From Bacteroidales bacterium (lineage in GTDB: Bacteria > Bacteroidota > Bacteroidia > Bacteroidales > Bacteroidaceae), in the NCBI GenBank assembly GCA_030523385.1, contig JAUNIV010000002.1:1-21835 (forward strand): DNA of 21,835 nucleotides, read 5' to 3'. Under the pieces are notes generated by a model. That model searched no databases. It was given only the letters and a program-made list of their open reading frames with translations, and was not told the origin of the DNA. The stretch's first letter is position 1, and the number at the start of each line of letters is the position of its first letter. This document shows positions 8,988-16,158 of the stretch, piece by piece. The position numbers and the translations under genes are program-made.

Positions 8988-9974
8988 ATGTACTTACTTT
9001 TATCATGGATTTTCCCTCTGTTTTGTTGTTGCAACGAATGGAATGGGCTAAATACTTCTCAACAAACAGATGCAAATCTGCAAACATTGGCAGATACCTT
9101 AAAGACATCCGGCAATCCGGCTGATTATTATCCCACTCCTAAAGAAGAAACGGCTACTGCCTATGACGGTTATACACTGGTATGGGCGGACGAGTTCAAC
9201 ATTGATGGTAAACCGAGTGAAGAATGGAGTTATGAAACCGGATTCGTACGGAATGAAGAATTACAATGGTATCAGGCAGCAAATGCAAGCGTAGAGAATG
9301 GTTGCCTGCTTATTGAAGGAAGAAAAGAAAACGTTGTCAATCCTTCCTATGCCCCTGACAATAACAATTGGAATACAAACCGGTCGTCTGCCGCCTATAC
9401 ATCAAGCTGCCTGACCACACAAAACAGCCATACTTTCATGTACGGACGTTTTGAGATACGTGCCAAAATACCTGTTACACAAGGTGCATGGCCTGCCATC
9501 TGGCTGCTGGGCAATATGTGGGAATGGCCAATGAATGGAGAAATTGACATTATGGAATATTATCTCAAAAATGGAGTTCCCTCCATTCTGGCAAATGCCT
9601 GCTGGAGTTCCGACAAGTTGTGGACTGCCGTATGGAACGAATCTGTCACTCCATTTAGCCACTTCTTGGCTAAAGATGCAGATTGGGCAGATAAATTCCA
9701 CGTATGGAGAATGGATTGGGACAAAAATTTTATACGAATATATTTAGACGATGAGCTCTTAAATGAAATTGATTTGGCTACTACATTTAATCAAGGATAT
9801 GATAACAACTACGAAAATCCGTTCAATACCCGACAAGAAGGCTTCGGACACTATTTACTACTCAATCTTGCTATCGGGAGCAACGGAGGAATTCCTGATG
9901 ACTATGCCTTTCCACTTCAGTACAGAGTGGACTATGTAAGAGTTTATCAACGTACTAATCAAATAACCAATTAA
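8988..9974 (+). CDS. Glycoside hydrolase family 16 endo-enzyme, probable surface lipoprotein (beta-1,3-galactanase/laminarinase-like)
   Basis: A 328-residue GH16 protein, an endo-acting retaining hydrolase of beta-linked galactans or glucans. The catalytic signature GEIDIMEYY places the nucleophile at E185, the assisting Asp at D187 and the acid/base at E190. The extra residue (E-x-D-x-x-E) is typical of laminarinase-like GH16. Other family marks are WADEFN near 65, ELQWYQ near 90, the YGRFEIRAK strand near 150 and GAWPAIWLLG. The start at 8988 has no in-frame alternative just upstream. Its leader (MYLLLSWIFPLFCCC) lacks basic residues but ends in three cysteines, so lipidation is likely although the lipobox is atypical. 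The GH43 gene follows after 13 bp. Pairing with a galactanase-like GH43 favours beta-1,3-galactan, but beta-1,3-glucan or mucin-type poly-LacNAc cannot be excluded. Confidence 0.88.
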   Translation: MYLLLSWIFPLFCCCNEWNGLNTSQQTDANLQTLADTLKTSGNPADYYPTPKEETATAYDGYTLVWADEFNIDGKPSEEWSYETGFVRNEELQWYQAANASVENGCLLIEGRKENVVNPSYAPDNNNWNTNRSSAAYTSSCLTTQNSHTFMYGRFEIRAKIPVTQGAWPAIWLLGNMWEWPMNGEIDIMEYYLKNGVPSILANACWSSDKLWTAVWNESVTPFSHFLAKDADWADKFHVWRMDWDKNFIRIYLDDELLNEIDLATTFNQGYDNNYENPFNTRQEGFGHYLLLNLAIGSNGGIPDDYAFPLQYRVDYVRVYQRTNQITN

Positions 9975-9987
9975 AACAAAAACAATT

Positions 9988-11019
9988 ATGACACTACGAA
10001 TTAATTTATTGACATTGCTCGTTTGTTGCATGAACTTATTTGCTTTCTCAACCCTGCATGCACAACAACAATCCTTCTTTCCCGGAAAGGTCTGGAATGA
10101 TACAGATGGTAACCCGATCAATGCTCATGGGGGTGGAATACTATATCATGAAGGTACTTATTATTGGTATGGTGAATATAAAAAAGGTGAAACAGTCCTG
10201 CCCGAATGGGCTACTTGGGAATGTTATCGCACGGAGGTTACGGGCGTCAGTTGCTATTCTTCCAAAGACTTGCTGAACTGGAAGTTTGAAGGTATTGTTC
10301 TGCCGGCTGTCGAAAATGATCCGTCACACGACTTGCATCCATCTAAAGTCGTAGAACGTCCAAAAGTTATTTATAACGCACGAACCGGAAAGTTTGTCAT
10401 GTGGATGCACATCGACTCTGCTGATTACACAAAGGCATGTGCCGGAGTAGCTATCTCTGATTCTCCTACAGGCGTTTTTCATTACATCCATAGTTTCCGG
10501 CCCAATAATGGCATGAGCCGGGATCAAACGGTTTTTGTAGATGACGATGGGAAGGCATATCATTTTAGCTCTTCGGAAGAGAATGCCACGCTACATATAT
10601 GTCTGCTGTCTGATGATTACCTTACTCCCACACAACAGTTCACGCGCAATTTCATAGAGAAATCCCGAGAAGCTCCTGCCGTATTTAAACATGACGGAAA
10701 GTATTATCTCATTTCATCCGGATGTTCGGGATGGGATCCCAACCAAGCAGAGATTGCCGTTGCAGATTCGGTTTTGGGTGAATGGAAGGTAATAGGAAAT
10801 CCCTGTACGGGATTGAACGCAGACAAGACATTTTATGCACAAAGCACCTATGTGGTACAAGTAGCAGGAAAAGAAAACGCCTTTATTGCTATGTTTGACA
10901 AGTGGAACAAGACAGACTTGAAGGATTCACGCTACATCTGGTTACCTATTATCATAAAAGAGAATAGCATTTCAATTCCATGGCACGAATCATGGGATAT
11001 GGATGTGTTCAAAGACTAA
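9988..11019 (+). CDS. GH43-type exo-beta-1,3-galactanase-like enzyme lacking the canonical catalytic base
   Basis: A 343-residue secreted protein with a signal peptide ending near LHA-Q (about residue 25) and a single five-bladed-propeller GH43 domain with no accessory module. The N-terminal strand that holds the base Asp in ordinary GH43 enzymes reads INAHGGG (44-50), without Asp. E123 (VERPK) suits the pKa-modulating Glu and E228 (REAPAV) the catalytic acid. Q285 (YAQSTY) suits the Gln proposed to replace the base in fungal exo-beta-1,3-galactanase. The 105- and 57-residue spacings are close to those I recall for that enzyme. The enzyme would release galactose from the ends of beta-1,3-galactan in the periplasm, after cleavage by the adjacent GH16. 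It is co-transcribed with the GH16 gene (13-bp gap). Subfamily assignment (GH43_24 or a relative) is from motifs only. Confidence 0.8.
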   Translation: MTLRINLLTLLVCCMNLFAFSTLHAQQQSFFPGKVWNDTDGNPINAHGGGILYHEGTYYWYGEYKKGETVLPEWATWECYRTEVTGVSCYSSKDLLNWKFEGIVLPAVENDPSHDLHPSKVVERPKVIYNARTGKFVMWMHIDSADYTKACAGVAISDSPTGVFHYIHSFRPNNGMSRDQTVFVDDDGKAYHFSSSEENATLHICLLSDDYLTPTQQFTRNFIEKSREAPAVFKHDGKYYLISSGCSGWDPNQAEIAVADSVLGEWKVIGNPCTGLNADKTFYAQSTYVVQVAGKENAFIAMFDKWNKTDLKDSRYIWLPIIIKENSISIPWHESWDMDVFKD

Positions 11020-11081
11020 CCCCACCACAAGTAAGTTTATCCATCAAGTCATTTAGCCTAAACAGTCATTATTTGTTTATT

Positions 11082-11185
11082 TGCATTCACCGTTCAGCGA
11101 CCGCTGAACGGTGTAAGAAGATAACTTCAGAGGCGAATGAAGATAACTAAATCGACCGTTTAGCGGTCGCTGAACGGTGAATGCA
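11082..11185. repeat. Nested palindromic inverted repeat (REP/BIME-like or cruciform element)
   Basis: Arms 11082-11112 and 11155-11185 are reverse complements over 31 bp with one mismatch. Each arm contains its own palindrome: CACCGTTCAGC-GACC-GCTGAACGGTG (11088-11113) and ACCGTTTAGC-GGTC-GCTGAACGGT (11155-11178). The 42-bp spacer has a GAAGATAACT direct repeat (11117 and 11140). Two hairpins in opposite orientation resemble bacterial REP pairs. In RNA the element could end transcription after the GH43 gene, but no T-tract follows. Copy number elsewhere in the genome is unknown. Confidence 0.75.
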
Positions 11186-11221
11186 CTCCATAGAACCCGG
11201 TAGGACATCAATAATCATGAC

Positions 11222-11259
11222 AATAGTATAGTATGGCAAGAATTGCCAACTATACTATT
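11222..11259. repeat. Long hairpin (17-bp stem, one bulge, 3-nt loop)
   Basis: The arm at 11222-11239 pairs with 11243-11259 over 17 bp, with one unpaired A and a GAA loop (core GGCAA-GAA-TTGCC). It lacks a T-tract. It may be a terminator-like barrier before the GH92 unit, part of a small RNA, or one end of an old insertion. Confidence 0.6.
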
Positions 11260-11517
11260 CTGCCAACGAATCATTATACATATTTGTATTCACTTTTCCA
11301 AGTTTGCATAAATCTTCCGTTGCTTTTTGCGTTAGCTTCATCGGCAAGACGAGAAATAGATTCTCCATATTTTGACCACACAAAAAATATTTTTAAGGCA
11401 ACAAATCGGATTTTTAAAGGTGTCAAAATTCCCACTCCATACTATCGAATCATTGCTTCGTTCAGACAAGCAGAAGAGAGCCTCATCTTACAGTCAGTGA
11501 AGTTTTTTCATCAGAAG

Positions 11518-11549
11518 GTTGCCAATCCTAATTATATTGCCTAACTTTG
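11518..11549 (+). promoter_or_regulatory. Promoter of the GH92 operon
   Basis: TAACTTTG (11542-11549) matches the Bacteroides -7 consensus TAnnTTTG exactly. GTTG (11518-11521) lies 20 bp upstream and matches three of four bases of the -33 box. The start codon of the first GH92 follows 35 bp after the -7 box. The good match suggests basal expression without the activator that the susC-like promoter seems to need. Confidence 0.65.
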
Positions 11550-11584
11550 TAACCTATTATTATAATAATAAAACCTCAAGATAT

Positions 11585-13804
11585 ATGAAAACACCTCTTT
11601 CTACAATGCTTGTTTGTGCAGCATTCCTCGGTGCCTGTGTGTCCGGACAACCGACACAATCCGACACCGATTATACCGCACTGGTAAACCCACTTATAGG
11701 AACAGACTTCACGGGAAATACTTACCCGGGGGCACAGGCTCCCTTCGGCATGGTGCAGCTTAGCCCCGATAACGGACTTCCCGGATGGGACCGTATCTCA
11801 GGGTATTTCTATCCCGACAGCACCATCGCAGGCTTCAGCCACACACACCTTTCGGGAACTGGTGCAGGAGATTTGTATGACATTTCCTTCATGCCCGTTA
11901 CCCTGCCTTACAACGAAGCAGAACAACCGTTGGGCATACACTCCAAGTTCTCGCATGCGGACGAAGAGGCATCGGCTGGTTACTATCGCGTATTGCTGAA
12001 AGACTATAATATCAACGTGGAACTGACTGCCACCGAACGGTGTGGCATACAGCGTTACACCTTCCCCAAAGGAGAATCTGTGGTATTCCTCAATCTGAAG
12101 AAAGCCATGAATTGGGACTTCACTTGCGACTCACACATTGAGGTGGTAGACTCCTGCACCATTCAAGGCTACCGCTTCTCGGAAGGCTGGGCACGCGACC
12201 AGCATGTGTATTTCCGCACTCGCTTCTCACGGCCTTTTGCCTCGGTAGAGATGGATACCACTGCCACTACATTGAAGGGAAAACGCATCGGTACGGCATA
12301 CATTGCACGCTTTAATTTCGATAATGCTGAAGGCGAACAACTGGTGCTCACCACTGCCCTGTCGGGCACAAGCATGGAAGGTGCGGCACGCAACATGGCT
12401 GCCGAAGCACCGCATAACGACTTCGACAAATACCTGGCCGAAGCGAAAGACAACTGGAACCGCCAATTAGGCAAGATAGAAGTCACAGGAGGAGACAAAG
12501 ACGACCAAGTGAACTTCTATACAGCACTTTACCATAGCATGATTGCTCCCACCATTTACAGCGACGTGGACGGTGCCTATTACGGACCAGACAAGCAGGT
12601 GCATCGGGCTGATGGTTGGGTAAACTATGGCACCTTCTCATTGTGGGATACGTTCCGCGCCGCCCATCCGCTCTTCACCTATACGGAACCTGAGCGTGTG
12701 AACGACATGGTGAAATCCTTCATCGCTTTCTACGAACAGAACGGACGTCTTCCGGTATGGAACTTTTGGGGAAGCGAAACGGATATGATGATTGGCTATC
12801 ATGCCGTGCCCGTCATTGTGGATGCCTACCTGAAAGGCATAGGCAACTTTGATGCGGAAAAGGCATTGGAGGCTTGCGTGAAGACTGCCAACATAGACGA
12901 ATACCGCGGCATCGGGCTGTACAAGAAGATGGGGTACGTGCCCTACAACGTGACGGATGAATACAATGCCGAAAACTGGTCACTCTCGCGCACATTGGAG
13001 TATGCTTACGACGATTATTGCATCGCTGAAATGGCACAGAAAATGGGTAAGACACAGCTTGCCGACGAGTTCCGCAAGCGTTCGCAGAACTATCGGAACG
13101 TATTTAATCCGGCTACGGGATTCATGCAACCCTTAGACGATAAGGGAGTATTCCAGCCTAACTTCAGTCCGGATGATTACACGCCACACATCTGCGAAAG
13201 TAACGGATGGCATTACTTCTGGTCCGTGCAACACGACATTGCAGGCCTGATTTCACTGACAGGCGGGAAAGACCGGTTCAGCGAGAAGCTGGATAGTATG
13301 TTTACTTACATTCCTGCCAGCAACGAAGACCTGCCGCTCTTCAGCACCGGCATGATAGGACAATATGCACACGGCAATGAGCCGAGCCACCATGTGATTT
13401 ATTTATATAATAAGGTAAGACAACCGTGGAAGGCACAGAAGTATGCGGCACAGGTGATGCACGAACTTTACTTCAACGCTCCTGCCGGTCTGTGTGGCAA
13501 CGAGGATTGTGGTCAGATGTCGGCATGGTTCGTATTCAGTGCCATGGGCTTCTATCCGGTCAATCCGATAGCCGGAGAATACGAGATCGGCACACCGCTC
13601 TTCCCCGAAATGCGCTTGCATCTGGATAACGGAAAGACTTTCACGGTACTTGCCCACGGAGTGAGCCGGGAAAACATCTACATCCAGTCGGTGAAAGTGA
13701 ATGGCAAGCCATACGACAAGAGTTACATTACCCATGCGCAAATTATGGACGGAGCTACCGTAGAGTTTGAGATGGGTGCCCAACCGGGAGAAATCTGGTA
13801 TTAA
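11585..13804 (+). CDS. GH92 family alpha-mannosidase, lipoprotein (first of three)
   Basis: A 739-residue GH92 enzyme, a calcium-dependent inverting exo-alpha-mannosidase family. I chose the ATG at 11585 (MKTPLST) because it gives a lipoprotein signal with LGAC and Cys18; a frame from 11519 would add 22 residues that spoil the signal. No acidic export signal follows the cysteine, so it may face the periplasm. Family blocks are NPLIGT near 35, GFSHTHLSGTG (83-93), the ESNGWHY block with presumed general acid E538, HGNEPSHH from 596, and GNEDCGQMSAW with E640/D641 in the presumed base region. In the acid block the usual EGNxW reads ESNGW, a Gly/Ser swap. The HTHLSGTG and HGNEPSHH motifs are shared with the next gene but not the third. 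Linkage specificity is unknown; alpha-1,2 is a reasonable guess. It leads the operon, with 15 bp to the next gene. Confidence 0.92.
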   Translation: MKTPLSTMLVCAAFLGACVSGQPTQSDTDYTALVNPLIGTDFTGNTYPGAQAPFGMVQLSPDNGLPGWDRISGYFYPDSTIAGFSHTHLSGTGAGDLYDISFMPVTLPYNEAEQPLGIHSKFSHADEEASAGYYRVLLKDYNINVELTATERCGIQRYTFPKGESVVFLNLKKAMNWDFTCDSHIEVVDSCTIQGYRFSEGWARDQHVYFRTRFSRPFASVEMDTTATTLKGKRIGTAYIARFNFDNAEGEQLVLTTALSGTSMEGAARNMAAEAPHNDFDKYLAEAKDNWNRQLGKIEVTGGDKDDQVNFYTALYHSMIAPTIYSDVDGAYYGPDKQVHRADGWVNYGTFSLWDTFRAAHPLFTYTEPERVNDMVKSFIAFYEQNGRLPVWNFWGSETDMMIGYHAVPVIVDAYLKGIGNFDAEKALEACVKTANIDEYRGIGLYKKMGYVPYNVTDEYNAENWSLSRTLEYAYDDYCIAEMAQKMGKTQLADEFRKRSQNYRNVFNPATGFMQPLDDKGVFQPNFSPDDYTPHICESNGWHYFWSVQHDIAGLISLTGGKDRFSEKLDSMFTYIPASNEDLPLFSTGMIGQYAHGNEPSHHVIYLYNKVRQPWKAQKYAAQVMHELYFNAPAGLCGNEDCGQMSAWFVFSAMGFYPVNPIAGEYEIGTPLFPEMRLHLDNGKTFTVLAHGVSRENIYIQSVKVNGKPYDKSYITHAQIMDGATVEFEMGAQPGEIWY

Positions 13805-13819
13805 CCTAATTACTATAAT

Positions 13820-16123
13820 ATGTCACAACGAATAAAAACTGATTTATTGGCAGCCGCCGTACTCTGTTTAGGCATGATAGGTACGACGGGCTGCACACAG
13901 TCTGCGGAATCTGCCACCGACTATACCGTTTACGTCAATCCTTTCATTGGTACAGGCGGCCACGGACACACACATCCCGGAGCCATGGTACCTCATGGTA
14001 TGATACAACCGGGACCCGACACGCGCATCCACGGATGGGATGCCTGCTCAGGATATTATTATGAGGACACTTCCATCAACGGCTTTGCCCACACAAGGTT
14101 GAGCGGTACAGGGTGCGCCGACTTCGGCGATTTCTTGCTGATGCCTACCGTAGGCGAACAGCAGACAGAATATGTGGGCGAAAAGGAAGACAAAAACCAA
14201 TGTGCCTACGCTTCCCCCTTCTCGCACGAACGGGAACATGCCGAACCGGGATATTACTCCGTATTCTTAGACCGCTACGGCGTACAAGCAGAACTGACAG
14301 CCACCGAGCGCACGGCATTGCACCGCTATACCTTCCCTGCCAGTGAACAGTCCGGCTTCATTTTGGATTTGGACTATGCCATCCAGGAGCAGACCAACCA
14401 ACGCATGGAAGTGGAAGTGCTGAACGAAACCACCCTGCGTGCCTACAAGCGCAATGTATGGTGGGCATACCGGCAAGACATTTATTTCTATGCCGAATTC
14501 TCCAAACCTTTCACCTACGAGGTAGTGAGAGACACCGTGCAGGCAGGGACGAAAGAAGAACCACGCTGCAAGGTGTTGCTCCATTTTGCTACCACCGAAG
14601 GCGAACAGGTGATGGTGAAAGCTGCTGTTTCATCGGTAGATTATGACGGAGCAGAGAAGAACCTGAAGGCCGAAATGCCTGCATGGGACTTTGAAGGAAC
14701 CCGCACGGCCGCCAAGCAGAAATGGAACGACTGCCTGAAGAAGATAGACATCCAGACTCCGGATGCCGACCAGCGTACCATTTTCTACACGGCACTCTAT
14801 CATGCCAATTTCAGTCCGAACCTGTTTACGGACGTAGATGGACGTTACTTAGGCATGGACCTTCAAGTACACCAAGGCGATGTAAACGACCCTGTATATA
14901 CCATCTTCTCGTTGTGGGATACATTCCGCGCCTTGCATCCATTGGTAAGCATCATCGCGCCGGAACAGAACGAAGCCTATATCCGTTCGCTCCTCAAGAA
15001 AGGCGAAGAGGGTGGACTGGTGCCCAAATGGGACTGCGTAGCCAACTACACCGGCTGTATGATAGGCTACCACGTTGCTTCATTAGTGGCAGACACTTAT
15101 GCCAAAGGCTATCGCAACTTCGATGTGGAAGCTGCCTACAAAGCCTGCCTGCGCGTGGCTGAATATGACACCACAGGCATTGCTCCCGTAGTGCCCAAGT
15201 GGCTCTATCCCTACATCATGCCCGTGGCACGCTACTACAAGAATGAGTTGGGCTACGTGCCGTGCGACAAAGACAACGAAGCTGTGGCAAAAGCATTGGA
15301 ATATGCTTACGATGACTGGTGTATCTCCGTGCTTGCCGAAGCATTGGGCGACGAGGCAAATGCAGCCAAGTATCGTCGCTTTGCCAAGGGATATGAGAAC
15401 TATTTCGACCCCTCTACCCGTTTCATGCGCGGTAAGGACAGCAAAGGACAATGGCGCACGCCGTTCGACCCGCGCCGCTCCAACCACCGTGCCGATGACT
15501 ATTGCGAAGGCAATGCCTACCAATGGAGCTGGTTCGTGCCGCATGATGTAGAAGGACTGGTAAGCCTGTTGGGTGGTGAAGAAGGATTCGTAGGCAAACT
15601 CGACTCGCTGTTCTCTGCTCCGTCCGAAATGACAGGCGAAGAAGTCTCTGCCGACATATCCGGCTTGATAGGCCAATATGCCCACGGCAACGAACCAAGC
15701 CACCATGTCACTCACCTGTATAACTATGTGAACCGTCCTTGGAAGACACAAGAGCTCGTGGATAGTGTATTGTGGAACCAATACTTCAATGCTCCCGAAG
15801 GATTGTCGGGCAATGAGGACTGCGGACAGATGTCGGCATGGTACATACTGAACGCTATGGGATTCTATCAGGTATGTCCGGGCAAACCGGTTTACTCCAT
15901 CGGTCGTCCCATCTTCGAGGAAGCGGTAATCAACCTGCCGGGCGGAAAGACCTTTGCCATCCGTACGCACAACAACTCGAAGGCAAACAAGTACATTGAG
16001 TCGGTGACACTGAACGGACAGCCTTTGGAGACTCCGTTCTTCACACACGAGGCGCTTACGGCCGGCGGAGTGATGGAAATCACCATGACCGACCAACCTA
16101 CGCAGTGGGGAGTGTCTCATTGA
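13820..16123 (+). CDS. GH92 family alpha-mannosidase, lipoprotein (second of three)
   Basis: A 767-residue GH92 protein with a lipoprotein-type leader ending in GTTGC (Cys25) and no acidic surface-export signal after it. Family blocks are NPFIGTGGHGHTHPG near 40, GFAHTRLSGTG (88-98), the CEGNAYQW block with presumed general acid E563, HGNEPSHH, and GNEDCGQMSAWY with E666/D667. It is a close paralogue in layout of the first GH92, but has an insert around 455-475 (proline- and tyrosine-rich, before the GYVPCDKDN motif) that the other two lack. It also has NAYQW where they have an NxWHY-type sequence, so the pocket may accept a different sugar neighbour. The next gene starts after 35 AT-rich bp with no terminator, so it is probably on the same transcript. 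Confidence 0.93.
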   Translation: MSQRIKTDLLAAAVLCLGMIGTTGCTQSAESATDYTVYVNPFIGTGGHGHTHPGAMVPHGMIQPGPDTRIHGWDACSGYYYEDTSINGFAHTRLSGTGCADFGDFLLMPTVGEQQTEYVGEKEDKNQCAYASPFSHEREHAEPGYYSVFLDRYGVQAELTATERTALHRYTFPASEQSGFILDLDYAIQEQTNQRMEVEVLNETTLRAYKRNVWWAYRQDIYFYAEFSKPFTYEVVRDTVQAGTKEEPRCKVLLHFATTEGEQVMVKAAVSSVDYDGAEKNLKAEMPAWDFEGTRTAAKQKWNDCLKKIDIQTPDADQRTIFYTALYHANFSPNLFTDVDGRYLGMDLQVHQGDVNDPVYTIFSLWDTFRALHPLVSIIAPEQNEAYIRSLLKKGEEGGLVPKWDCVANYTGCMIGYHVASLVADTYAKGYRNFDVEAAYKACLRVAEYDTTGIAPVVPKWLYPYIMPVARYYKNELGYVPCDKDNEAVAKALEYAYDDWCISVLAEALGDEANAAKYRRFAKGYENYFDPSTRFMRGKDSKGQWRTPFDPRRSNHRADDYCEGNAYQWSWFVPHDVEGLVSLLGGEEGFVGKLDSLFSAPSEMTGEEVSADISGLIGQYAHGNEPSHHVTHLYNYVNRPWKTQELVDSVLWNQYFNAPEGLSGNEDCGQMSAWYILNAMGFYQVCPGKPVYSIGRPIFEEAVINLPGGKTFAIRTHNNSKANKYIESVTLNGQPLETPFFTHEALTAGGVMEITMTDQPTQWGVSH

Positions 16124-16158
16124 TTTTGTAAATTACTAACTAATACCTATTATATTAT

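Larger units (their letters stand above)
11020..11584. other. 565-bp non-coding gap between the SusCD-GH16-GH43 unit and the GH92 unit
   Basis: This gap is far longer than any other in the window. It holds a nested inverted repeat (11082-11185), a second long hairpin (11222-11259), an AT-rich stretch with two ATTTTTAA(A)GG copies 21 bp apart (11389 and 11410), and a near-consensus promoter (11518-11549). A frame of 103 codons at 11233-11544 starts inside the hairpin and has no recognizable features, so I do not call it a gene. No transposase remnant is visible. Confidence 0.7.

Noticed and set aside
11082..11185. Possible CRISPR or integrase attachment site
   Set aside because: There are only two palindromic units in inverted orientation, with no regular spacers, and no integrase or cas gene is in the window.
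11233..11544. 103-codon open frame on + in the long gap
   Set aside because: It starts inside the 11222-11259 hairpin, overlaps the GH92 promoter, has no signal, domain or low-error codon pattern, and most likely occurs by chance in AT-rich DNA.
11519..11584. Upstream start for the first GH92
   Set aside because: It would put 22 residues before the lipoprotein signal and place the start codon upstream of the promoter -7 box.
15083..16120. 345-codon open frame on the - strand
   Set aside because: It lies wholly antisense within the second GH92 gene, whose conserved motifs show that the + frame is the coding one; its translation has no family features.
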